Shown here piece after piece: positions 26,427 through 33,155 of a stretch of 64,000 bases of DNA. Made by a program: the position numbers and the translations under genes. The notes below the pieces were generated by a model that ran no database searches, was not told where the DNA came from, and saw only the letters and a program-made list of their open reading frames with translations. Source of the stretch: Saprospiraceae bacterium UBA2329 (GTDB lineage Bacteria; Bacteroidota; Bacteroidia; Chitinophagales; Saprospiraceae); assembly GCA_002344975.1 (NCBI GenBank), contig DDUV01000053.1, positions 58,969 through 122,968 of the forward strand. Reading direction: 5' to 3'. Numbering within the stretch: the stretch's first letter is position 1; the number at the start of each line of letters is the position of its first letter.

Positions 26427-27710
26427 ATGAACTTCATTGAAGAATTGACCTGGAGGGGCCTGCTCAAAGACGCAACCCCCGGCGTAGAAGAACTCCTCAA
26501 CAACCAAATGGTGACCGGCTACATCGGCTTCGACCCTACGGCGCCGTCGCTCACCATCGGCAATTATGTGCCCATCATGCTGCTCACCCTGTTTCAGCGC
26601 AGCGGCCACCAACCGGTAGTGCTCATGGGCGGCGCTACCGGGCGCATCGGCGACCCCTCCGGACGGGATACCGAGCGCGAACTCAAATCGGCCGAAGAAT
26701 TGGATGCCAACCTCGCACATCAGGCAGAGCAATTCAAAAAACTGCTCAATTTTGAAGACGGCCCCAACAAAGCCATCATGGTAAACAACTTCGATTTTTA
26801 TCAGGGTATGAGCGTACTCGACTTCCTGAGAGACGCAGGTAAAACACTGACAGTCAACTATATGCTCTCCAAAGACGCGGTTAAAAACCGGATGGAGGGC
26901 GGCATTTCTTTTACAGAGTTCAGTTACCAGTTGTTGCAGGCTTACGATTTTGAAGTATTGTTCAAAAAATACAACTGCGTGTTGCAAATGGGCGGCTCCG
27001 ATCAATGGGGCAACATCACTTCCGGCACTGAGTTCATCCGCCGCCACCTCGGCGAATCGGCCTATGCCCTCACCGCGCCGCTGCTCACCAAAAAAGACGG
27101 CACAAAATTCGGCAAGTCGGCAGGCGGCAATATCTGGCTCGATCCCGCCATGACCTCGCCCTACCGTTTCTACCAGTTTTGGCTCAATGCCGAAGACGAC
27201 AACATTGCCAAATACACACGCTATTTCACCCTGCGCAGCAAGGAAGAGGTGGAGGCCGCCGAGCTTGAATTTGCCGGCAACCCGAACGAACTCAAGCGTA
27301 TGCTGGCGGAAGAACTCACCATCCGCATCCACTCGCAGGAGGCTTACGAATCGGTAAAAAAGGTATCGGAGCTGCTGTTCGGCAGAAATTCCGACCGCGA
27401 TCATCTGCTCTCGCTCAGCGAAGCGGAACTCCAAACCGTAGCCGAAGAAATACCGCATTACAAAGTGCCGCGCAGCCTGTTCCACGACGGCCTTGCATTG
27501 GCCGACCTGCTCACCGAGCATACCGGCATTTTGCCCACCAAATCGGAACTGCGCCGCGCTGTGCAGGGCAACTCCATCTCCGTCAATAAAGAAAAAATCA
27601 GCAGCCACGAGCACCAAACAGATGCTTCCGCGCTGCTGCACGGACGTTTCCTGTTGGTGGAAAATGGGAAGAAGAATAAGTTTGTGGTGGAGGTAGAGAG
27701 GTCAAAATAA
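26427..27710 (+). CDS. tyrS: Tyrosyl-tRNA synthetase
   Basis: The 427-residue class I synthetase has the DPTAPSLTIGNY version of the HIGH motif at about residues 37-48, GGATGRIGDPSGR, QMGGSDQWGNI near 190, KFGKSAGGN as the KMSKS motif near 230, and a C-terminal S4 RNA-binding domain (about 360-427). It charges tRNA-Tyr. maf follows 7 bases downstream, so the two are likely one operon. A long frame exists on the opposite strand but is a shadow. Confidence 0.97.
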   Translation: MNFIEELTWRGLLKDATPGVEELLNNQMVTGYIGFDPTAPSLTIGNYVPIMLLTLFQRSGHQPVVLMGGATGRIGDPSGRDTERELKSAEELDANLAHQAEQFKKLLNFEDGPNKAIMVNNFDFYQGMSVLDFLRDAGKTLTVNYMLSKDAVKNRMEGGISFTEFSYQLLQAYDFEVLFKKYNCVLQMGGSDQWGNITSGTEFIRRHLGESAYALTAPLLTKKDGTKFGKSAGGNIWLDPAMTSPYRFYQFWLNAEDDNIAKYTRYFTLRSKEEVEAAELEFAGNPNELKRMLAEELTIRIHSQEAYESVKKVSELLFGRNSDRDHLLSLSEAELQTVAEEIPHYKVPRSLFHDGLALADLLTEHTGILPTKSELRRAVQGNSISVNKEKISSHEHQTDASALLHGRFLLVENGKKNKFVVEVERSK

Positions 27711-27717
27711 AAACTAC

Positions 27718-28284
27718 ATGTTCCCACACCGCATCATACTCGGATCACAATCGCCCCGACGCCGCCAATTGCTGTCGGATGCAGGTATCTCCTTTGAAAT
27801 CAGAACCTTAGACACAGAGGAGACCTGGCCCGATGAACTGCCTTTAGACGAAGTAGCTCCCTTTCTGGCTCGCAAAAAAGCCGCCGCCCTGCTGCCGAGC
27901 CTCCAAGACGGCGAAATCCTCATCACTGCCGACAGCGTAGTATTGCTCGGCGACGCCATCTACAACAAACCCGCCGATCACGCCGAAGCCTGCCGGATGC
28001 TGCGCGATCTGTCGGGCAATATGCACCGGGTCATCACCGGCGTTTGTATGCAATCGCTGGAAAAGCAGGAGGTGTTTTCGGAGGTATCCAATGTCTATTT
28101 TGCTGAAATGAGCGATGCCGAAATAGAGCATTATGTAGCTCGTTATCAGCCGTTTGACAAAGCCGGCTCTTACGCTGTACAGGAATGGGTGGGGCTGTGC
28201 AAGATTCGCCGCATCGAGGGCGATTTTTACAACATCATGGGCTTACCGGTGCAGGCGGTGTATGCTCGTTTAGCGTCGTGGTGA
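27718..28284 (+). CDS. maf: Maf-type nucleotide pyrophosphatase
   Basis: The 188-residue protein has the Maf start ILGSQSPRRRQLL at 8-20, the D-E pair region DSVVLLGDAIYNKPADHAEA, and the GSYAVQEWVGLCKIRRIEGD segment. The family hydrolyses non-canonical or house-cleaning nucleoside triphosphates to monophosphates. It is closely spaced after tyrS and followed by a bidirectional terminator. Confidence 0.95.
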   Translation: MFPHRIILGSQSPRRRQLLSDAGISFEIRTLDTEETWPDELPLDEVAPFLARKKAAALLPSLQDGEILITADSVVLLGDAIYNKPADHAEACRMLRDLSGNMHRVITGVCMQSLEKQEVFSEVSNVYFAEMSDAEIEHYVARYQPFDKAGSYAVQEWVGLCKIRRIEGDFYNIMGLPVQAVYARLASW

Positions 28285-28294
28285 GTGCAAAAAA

Positions 28295-28325
28295 AAGCGC
28301 GACCTGACTGAGCCGGGCCGCGCTT
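28295..28325. terminator. Terminator between maf and pnp
   Basis: AAGCGCGACC at 28295-28304 pairs with GGCCGCGCTT at 28316-28325 with one mismatch, flanked by A- and T-rich runs. It separates the convergent maf and pnp genes and probably serves both. Confidence 0.75.
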
Positions 28326-28346
28326 GTTTTCTTTCAAAAGACAGGA

Positions 28347-30620
28347 TCAACGACGATCTCCACCGCCCCGGCGATCTCCGCCACCGCGATGTCCGCCACC
28401 GCCGCCTCCACGACGCTCTCCGCCGCCATGGTGCCCGCCGCCGCGACGATCTCCACCATCACGATGCTCGCCGCCGCTTCTCGGTTCGTTGCTTTCGCCG
28501 CCTTCCATCAGCGCTTTGGCCGACAGGCGGTATTTGCCCGTTTTCTGGTCTATTTCAATGAGTTTCACCCGGATGTCATCGCCTTCCTTGATGAAATCTT
28601 CTACGTTTTCAATGCGCTGAGTGGACATTTCTGAAACGTGCAACAGGCCGCTCTTGCCGTGGAATTCCACAAATGCGCCATAAGGCATCACCGACTTCAC
28701 CTTGGCATCATACACATCGCCGATGGACGGCGTGAACGTGATGCGGCGAATGCGGTCGAGAGCGCGCTCGATGGAGTCTTTGTTGGAGCTGGCGATGCTC
28801 ACTACGCCCTTGTCTTCCACTTCCTCGATGCTGATAACCGTGCCTGTTTCTGCCTGAATTTCCTGTACCACTTTGCCGCCCGGGCCGATAACGGCGCCGA
28901 TGTAGCTTTTCTCAATGTAAATGCGAACGATGCGTGGCGCATGCGGCTTGAAGTCTTCACGCGGTGTGGCAATCGTCTTTTTCATCTCGCCCAAAATGTG
29001 CAAGCGCCCGTCGCGCGCCTGAAGCAACGCGTTTTCGAGGATTTCGTAAGGCATGCCGTCCACCTTGATGTCCATCTGGCAGCCGGTGATGCCGTTTTCG
29101 GTACCGGTCACTTTGAAGTCCATATCGCCCAGCGCGTCTTCATCGCCAAGAATGTCGGAAAGAATGGCAAATTTTTGTCCGTCGGTAATCAAACCCATAG
29201 CAATACCAGACACCGGCGCTTTGATCTGAATACCGCCGTCCATCAAGGCCAAAGCGCCCGCACAAACGGTAGCCATAGAGGAAGAACCGTTGGACTCCAG
29301 GATGTCGGACACGATGCGGATGGTATAAGGGTTCTCCTGCGGCAGTACTTTGCGCAAAGAGCGGGCAGCCAGGTTGGCGTGTCCTACCTCCCGACGACCG
29401 GGGCCGCGCTGAGGCTTCACTTCGCCCACCGAGAAGCCGGGGAAGTTGTAGTGCAGGATAAACTTATCGTAGTACAATTCCTGCGAATTGTCAATCATAG
29501 CCTCGTCCTGCTTGGTACCCAGCGTGAGCGAGGTCAGCGACTGCGTTTCGCCGCGCGTAAAGATAGACGAGCCGTGTGCAGAGGGCAGATAGTCCACCTC
29601 GCACCAGATCGGGCGGATGTCGGTGCTCTTGCGACCGTCCAAGCGGATGCCTTCGTCCATAACCATGCGGCGAATGACCTCCTTCTTGAGTTTGTCGTAA
29701 TAATTCTTGGCCATGCTTGCGGCCGTTTCCATGTATTCCTCGCCCTTTTCTTCGGTGAGGGTGGCAATCATTTGCTCCTTGATTTCGTCAAAGCGGGATT
29801 TGCGCACCTGCTTGTCCAAAGCGCCGCGAGCCACATCCAAAATGGCCTGGCGGGTGAGCGCATCCACGCGCGCTTTGAGTTCGAGGTCTTCCACCGGCGG
29901 TTCTACCTGCGCTTTTTCGATGGCTTTACCACCTACTTTCTGAGCCAGATCGAGCTGAGCGCGGCATTGCACTTTGATGGCTTCGTGAGCGAATTTCAGA
30001 GCAGCCACCATATCGGCCTCCTGACATTCGTTGGCCTCGCCTTCCACCATCATGATGTTGTCAATGGTAGCGGCTACGATGAGGTCAATATCGGCGCGTT
30101 CGAGATCGGGCTTATCCGGGTTGATGCGGAATTCGCCGTCTATGCGGGCTACGCGCACCTCCGAAATCGGGCCTTCAAAGGGGCTGCCGGAAAGGGTGAG
30201 TGCTGCCGACGCCGCCAAAGCTGCGTAAGCATCGGGTTTGACGTGCTTTTCAGCCGAGATCAGGTTGATAATGACCTGAGTATCATTCATATAATTGTCG
30301 GGAAAGAGCGGGCGAATGGCACGGTCCACCAAACGGGAGACGAGTACTTCGTAATCGGAGAGTTTGCTTTCGCGACGGAAGAAGTTGCCCGGAATGCGGC
30401 CGGAAGAAGCGAATTTTTCCTGGTAATCCACCGAAAGGGGGAAGAAGGACTGACCTTCGCGGGCCTTTTTTTCAAAAACAGTGGTGGCAAAAATCATGGT
30501 ATTGCCTACGCGGACAACCACGGAGCCGTCGGCCTGCGAGGCCAACTTGCCTGTTTCGATGGTCACCTGGCGGCCATCGGGCAACTCAAATGAGGTGCTG
30601 ATTGGAATTTGCATTCCCAT
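28347..30620 (-). CDS. pnp: Polynucleotide phosphorylase with basic Gly/Arg/His-rich tail
   Basis: The 757-residue enzyme degrades RNA 3'-5' by phosphorolysis. It has two RNase PH domains (RSFPLSVDYQEKFAS-like FFPLSVDYQEKFASS and the second with TRGETQSLTSLTLG), a KH domain (IGAVIGPGGKVVQEIQ) and an S1 domain (GAFVEFHGKSGLLHVSEM). After residue about 710 comes a low-complexity tail of GGGH, GGDRR and GERRGGG repeats, resembling an RGG RNA-binding tail. Start is MGMQIPIST; the second Met is an alternative. The rpsO-pnp order is conserved. Confidence 0.97.
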   Translation of the reverse strand: MGMQIPISTSFELPDGRQVTIETGKLASQADGSVVVRVGNTMIFATTVFEKKAREGQSFFPLSVDYQEKFASSGRIPGNFFRRESKLSDYEVLVSRLVDRAIRPLFPDNYMNDTQVIINLISAEKHVKPDAYAALAASAALTLSGSPFEGPISEVRVARIDGEFRINPDKPDLERADIDLIVAATIDNIMMVEGEANECQEADMVAALKFAHEAIKVQCRAQLDLAQKVGGKAIEKAQVEPPVEDLELKARVDALTRQAILDVARGALDKQVRKSRFDEIKEQMIATLTEEKGEEYMETAASMAKNYYDKLKKEVIRRMVMDEGIRLDGRKSTDIRPIWCEVDYLPSAHGSSIFTRGETQSLTSLTLGTKQDEAMIDNSQELYYDKFILHYNFPGFSVGEVKPQRGPGRREVGHANLAARSLRKVLPQENPYTIRIVSDILESNGSSSMATVCAGALALMDGGIQIKAPVSGIAMGLITDGQKFAILSDILGDEDALGDMDFKVTGTENGITGCQMDIKVDGMPYEILENALLQARDGRLHILGEMKKTIATPREDFKPHAPRIVRIYIEKSYIGAVIGPGGKVVQEIQAETGTVISIEEVEDKGVVSIASSNKDSIERALDRIRRITFTPSIGDVYDAKVKSVMPYGAFVEFHGKSGLLHVSEMSTQRIENVEDFIKEGDDIRVKLIEIDQKTGKYRLSAKALMEGGESNEPRSGGEHRDGGDRRGGGHHGGGERRGGGGGGHRGGGDRRGGGDRR

Positions 30621-30856
30621 AAAAAGCTGATTTTAAATGATGTATGTTTTAATCCTTGTTTAACCTTGACTTGAAATCCGGGGTAATTCAGGGGCTGTGC
30701 AAGGTTGCAGATCAGAAGGTGGAATGGGAAGGGGTTGATTTTCAAAAGAATGGCCGAATGTGGCCCGACTAAAAATATAACTTTTCCGCTTCGCTACTGA
30801 ACGCTTTTGGCCGAAAATTCAGCCTTTTTTGACTCGCCACCGGGAACCCGGCATAA

Positions 30857-30896
30857 AACAAAGGCAGCACCTCCTGTGAAGCGCTGCCCTGTTTTG
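30857..30896 (-). terminator. Terminator downstream of rpsO
   Basis: On the minus strand AGGGCAGC (30883-30890) pairs with GCTGCCT (30862-30868), followed by a TTTGTTTTA run. It lies just past the rpsO stop, so pnp may need its own promoter or read-through. Confidence 0.7.
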
Positions 30897-30900
30897 TCTT

Positions 30901-31176
30901 TTACTTACGAATACCGAGCTTCTCGATGAGCTGGCGGTACTTGGTAATGTCTTTTTTCATCAGGTATTTCAGCAATCGCTTGCGCTTGCCTACCAATGCC
31001 ACCAAAGAGCGGCGGCAGGCGTGGTCCTGACGGTTCTTCTTCAAATGCTCGGAAAGCATCTGAATGCGGTAGGTAAAGAGAGCAACCTGGCCCTCTGTGG
31101 AGCCGGTATTCTTTTCAGAGCCGGCATGCTCGCGGAAGATGTCCGCCTTTTTTTCACTCGTTAAATAAATTGCCAT
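30901..31176 (-). CDS. rpsO: Ribosomal protein S15
   Basis: The 91-residue protein contains the S15 core: NTGSTEGQVALFTYRIQMLS, HLKKNRQDHACRRSLVALVG, KRKRLLKYLMKKDITKYRQL and a final LGIRK. It binds 16S rRNA in the small-subunit platform. It precedes pnp on the same strand, a conserved pairing in bacteria. In many species S15 also represses its own translation. Confidence 0.98.
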   Translation of the reverse strand: MAIYLTSEKKADIFREHAGSEKNTGSTEGQVALFTYRIQMLSEHLKKNRQDHACRRSLVALVGKRKRLLKYLMKKDITKYRQLIEKLGIRK

Positions 31177-31225
31177 TGTGAAGTTTTTATACCGTTAGTG
31201 ATCACATGAATCAGTTACAGCGGCG

Positions 31226-31233
31226 CAAAGGTA
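31226..31233 (-). promoter_or_regulatory. TAnnTTTG -7 element of rpsO
   Basis: The minus strand reads TACCTTTG followed by CGCCGC, 50 bases before the rpsO start. The same TACCTTTGCGCCGC occurs on the plus strand at 31286-31299 for ychF. No clear -33 TTG was found. Confidence 0.55.
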
Positions 31234-31285
31234 ATTTTTTTCCACATTAGCTTGTGAGAAAAAATTTAAGAATCTGACAAATGAA

Positions 31286-31293
31286 TACCTTTG
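31286..31293 (+). promoter_or_regulatory. TAnnTTTG -7 element of ychF
   Basis: TACCTTTG lies 42 bases before the ATG at 31335. It overlaps the upstream in-frame ATG at 31281, which therefore cannot be the start. Confidence 0.6.
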
Positions 31294-31334
31294 CGCCGCT
31301 TTTTAAAAACCTTGATCATCAATTCGAAACAAAT

Positions 31335-32438
31335 ATGGGCCTGAAGTGCGGTATCGTCGGGTTGCCCAATGTAGGCAAATCCACCCTTTTTAATGCGTTG
31401 ACCTCAGCTAAAGCATTGGCTGCCAACTATCCTTTTGCTACCAAAGACCCCAATCTCGGCGTCATCACCGTTCCCGACCCGCGATTGGACAAACTCAAAA
31501 GTTTGGTCAGTCCGCAAAAAGTCATTCCTACCACCATTGAGATATTGGACATTGCCGGCCTCATCAAAGGCGCCAGCAAAGGAGAAGGTTTGGGCAATCA
31601 GTTCCTTGCCAATATCCGCGAAGTGGACGCCATCATCCACGTTGTGCGCTGCTTCAAAGACGACAATGTGGTGCATGTGGATGGCGACGTGGACCCCGCC
31701 CGCGATAAAGACATCATTGACACAGAACTGATTCTCAAAGACATAGAAACTGCCGAGAAACGCATTGACCGCGTTCGCAAAGCCGCCCGCGTGGGCGACA
31801 AAGACGCGCAGCACGAATTGGTCATCGGCGAAAAAATACTGGCACACCTCAACGCCGGCAAGTCGGCCCGCTCGCTGCCTTTAGAAGACGACGAGAAGCC
31901 CTTCCTCAATGATATGTTCCTGCTCACGGCCAAACCCATCCTCTATGTGTGCAATGTGGACGAAAAGTCGGTGCTGGAGGGCAATGCCTACACGCAGGCT
32001 TTCATGCAGGACGCCCTCAAGGATGAACCCGATGCGGAAGTCATTTTCATCAGCGCCGAAATTGAGGCCCAGATAGCCGAATTGGAGACGATGGAAGAGC
32101 GCATGATGTTTTTGGAGGATATGGGTCTGCACGAACCGGGCGTCAATCGCCTCATCCGTGCGGCTTACCACCTGCTCAACCTCATCACTTATTTCACGGC
32201 AGGCGAAAAAGAAGTGCGGGCCTGGACCATCCACCGCGGCGACAAAGCTCCTGCGGCAGCCGGCGTCATTCACTCCGATTTCGAGCGGGGCTTTATCCGC
32301 GCCGAGGTCATCAAATACGCCGATTACGTTGCGCTCGGCTCCGAACACGCCGTGAAAGAGGCCGGCAAAATGAAAGTGGAGGGCAAAGAGTATGTGGTGG
32401 AAGACGGCGACGTGATGCACTTCAGGTTTAATGTGTAG
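31335..32438 (+). CDS. ychF: Redox-regulated/ribosome-binding GTPase-like ATPase YchF
   Basis: The 367-residue P-loop protein starts MGLKCGIVGLPNVGKSTLFN and has DIAGLIKGASKGEGLGNQFL, the coiled-coil insert, NVDE in place of NKxD (hence ATP preference in the family) and a C-terminal TGS domain (FTAGEKEVRAWTI, FERGFIRAEVI, VMHFRFNV). The YchF/Ola1 group binds ribosomes and responds to oxidative stress. It stands as a single gene with a strong terminator downstream. Confidence 0.96.
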   Translation: MGLKCGIVGLPNVGKSTLFNALTSAKALAANYPFATKDPNLGVITVPDPRLDKLKSLVSPQKVIPTTIEILDIAGLIKGASKGEGLGNQFLANIREVDAIIHVVRCFKDDNVVHVDGDVDPARDKDIIDTELILKDIETAEKRIDRVRKAARVGDKDAQHELVIGEKILAHLNAGKSARSLPLEDDEKPFLNDMFLLTAKPILYVCNVDEKSVLEGNAYTQAFMQDALKDEPDAEVIFISAEIEAQIAELETMEERMMFLEDMGLHEPGVNRLIRAAYHLLNLITYFTAGEKEVRAWTIHRGDKAPAAAGVIHSDFERGFIRAEVIKYADYVALGSEHAVKEAGKMKVEGKEYVVEDGDVMHFRFNV

Positions 32439-32461
32439 GCACAACGGAGGCCATAAAAACG

Positions 32462-32498
32462 AAAAGGTTCAACAGAGCGACTGTTGAACCTTTTTTTT
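32462..32498. terminator. Strong bidirectional terminator
   Basis: AAAAGGTTCAACA at 32462-32474 pairs perfectly over 13 bases with TGTTGAACCTTTT at 32482-32494 and runs into eight T residues. It ends ychF on the plus strand and tRNA-Leu on the minus strand. Confidence 0.9.
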
Positions 32499-32499
32499 G

Positions 32500-32818
32500 T
32501 GCCCGGAGCGGGAATCGAACCCGCACTGCCATTACTGGCAACAGGATTTTCTTACCAACTACAACTTTCGTTGCCCACGCAGCAGGCGTGGTTTGTGGTC
32601 TGGACTTTCTCTTCATCATATTTTCAGCATGGCCGAAAACTTAGATGCCTCCCGTCAAGTCTCTACACCTTTCCCGCCGCAGGCGGGACTTGGCTCGGGA
32701 TTGCCAATCCTTTATGGATGAGGTTTCCCCGAATTTGAGAGGTTCTACTTTTCAAGTTTCCTTGAAAGCACTCAAATTTTTCTAAGTCCTGCGTGTCTAC
32801 CTATTCCACCACCCGGGC
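32500..32818 (-). tRNA. tRNA-Leu(UAA) interrupted by a group I intron
   Basis: The 5' exon (32784-32818, 35 bases) begins GCCCGGG and carries GGTGGAAT and GGTAGACAC, ending at CAGGACTT. The 3' exon (32500-32550, 51 bases) continues AAAATCCTG with the long variable arm and GGGTTCGATTCCC, and ends TCCGGGC plus discriminator A. Joined, the anticodon loop is CTTAAAA in a CAGGA/TCCTG stem, giving UAA. The acceptor pairs over 7 bp with one G-U. CCA is not encoded. A TATTTTTG element at 32870-32877 on the minus strand may be its -7 box. This is the class I-like tRNA for UUA/UUG codons. Confidence 0.93.
32551..32783 (-). other. Group I intron in the tRNA-Leu(UAA) anticodon loop, IC3-like
   Basis: The 233-base insert lies after U34 and ends in G, as group I introns do. 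In order it shows a GAAA-capped P2 hairpin (CTTTCAAG-GAAA-CTTGAAAAG), the AAGT guide facing ACTT of the exon, CTCAAATTCGGGGAAACCT, GCAATCCCGAGCCAAG (P4/P6), a CCCGCC/GGCGGG P6 hairpin, GTGTAGAGACTTGACGGGAG (P7/P8), GAAGAGAAAGTCC (3' side of P7, pairing GACTT with AAGTC), a CCACGC/GCGTGG hairpin and CAAC-GAAA-GTTG. From memory these blocks match the cyanobacterial/plastid tRNA-Leu intron closely. No ORF for a homing endonuclease is present. Exact splice sites are inferred. Confidence 0.9.
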
Positions 32819-32910
32819 GGGACACTGCGCTGCCTGCCTTTGCAGGGCAACGCTTAATGAATACAAACGCAAAAATAAGCTATTTTTAGCTCATTCGCGT
32901 CACTTCAACG

Positions 32911-32942
32911 AAAAAAGCCACCCTTTTTCAGGATGGCTTTTC
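32911..32942 (-). terminator. Terminator of tRNA-Gly
   Basis: On the minus strand AAAAGCCATCC pairs with GGGTGGCTTTT (one G-U) around a TGAAAAA loop and ends in T residues. Confidence 0.8.
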
Positions 32943-32951
32943 TTGTGTTGG

Positions 32952-33024
32952 AGCGGACAACGAGATTCGAACTCGCGACCTCAACCTTGGCAAGGTTGCG
33001 CTCTACCAACTGAGCTATGTCCGC
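32952..33024 (-). tRNA. tRNA-Gly(GCC)
   Basis: A 73-base cloverleaf: acceptor GCGGACA/TGTCCGC, D arm AGCTCAGTTGGTAGAGC, anticodon arm CAACC-TTGCCAA-GGTTG giving GCC, T arm with GAGTTCGAATCTC, discriminator T. A matching promoter and terminator flank it. Confidence 0.96.
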
Positions 33025-33044
33025 GTGGTTTCTTAAAGCGAGCG

Positions 33045-33076
33045 CAAAGATAAATGCACGCAGACGAGTTTGACAA
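33045..33076 (-). promoter_or_regulatory. Promoter of tRNA-Gly
   Basis: On the minus strand TTG (33074-33076), a 21-base spacer and TATCTTTG (33045-33052) match the Bacteroidota consensus, 20 bases ahead of the tRNA. Confidence 0.75.
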
Positions 33077-33155
33077 GTTTTTCAGCAACTTTTTTTCAAA
33101 AAAAAATCACCGTCCATTTTAACCTGCTGAAAATGAAAATCTTGCAACAAGATAT

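Noticed and set aside
26304..27641. 445-codon open frame opposite tyrS
   Set aside because: tyrS has all synthetase motifs; the antisense frame has none and no signal for translation.
28638..30593. 651-codon open frame on the plus strand opposite pnp
   Set aside because: It lies entirely within pnp on the other strand, has no family motifs, and reflects high-GC codon bias of the real gene.
32484..32738. Short ORFs over the tRNA-Leu intron
   Set aside because: They translate tRNA and intron structure; no homing endonuclease motif such as LAGLIDADG or GIY-YIG is present.
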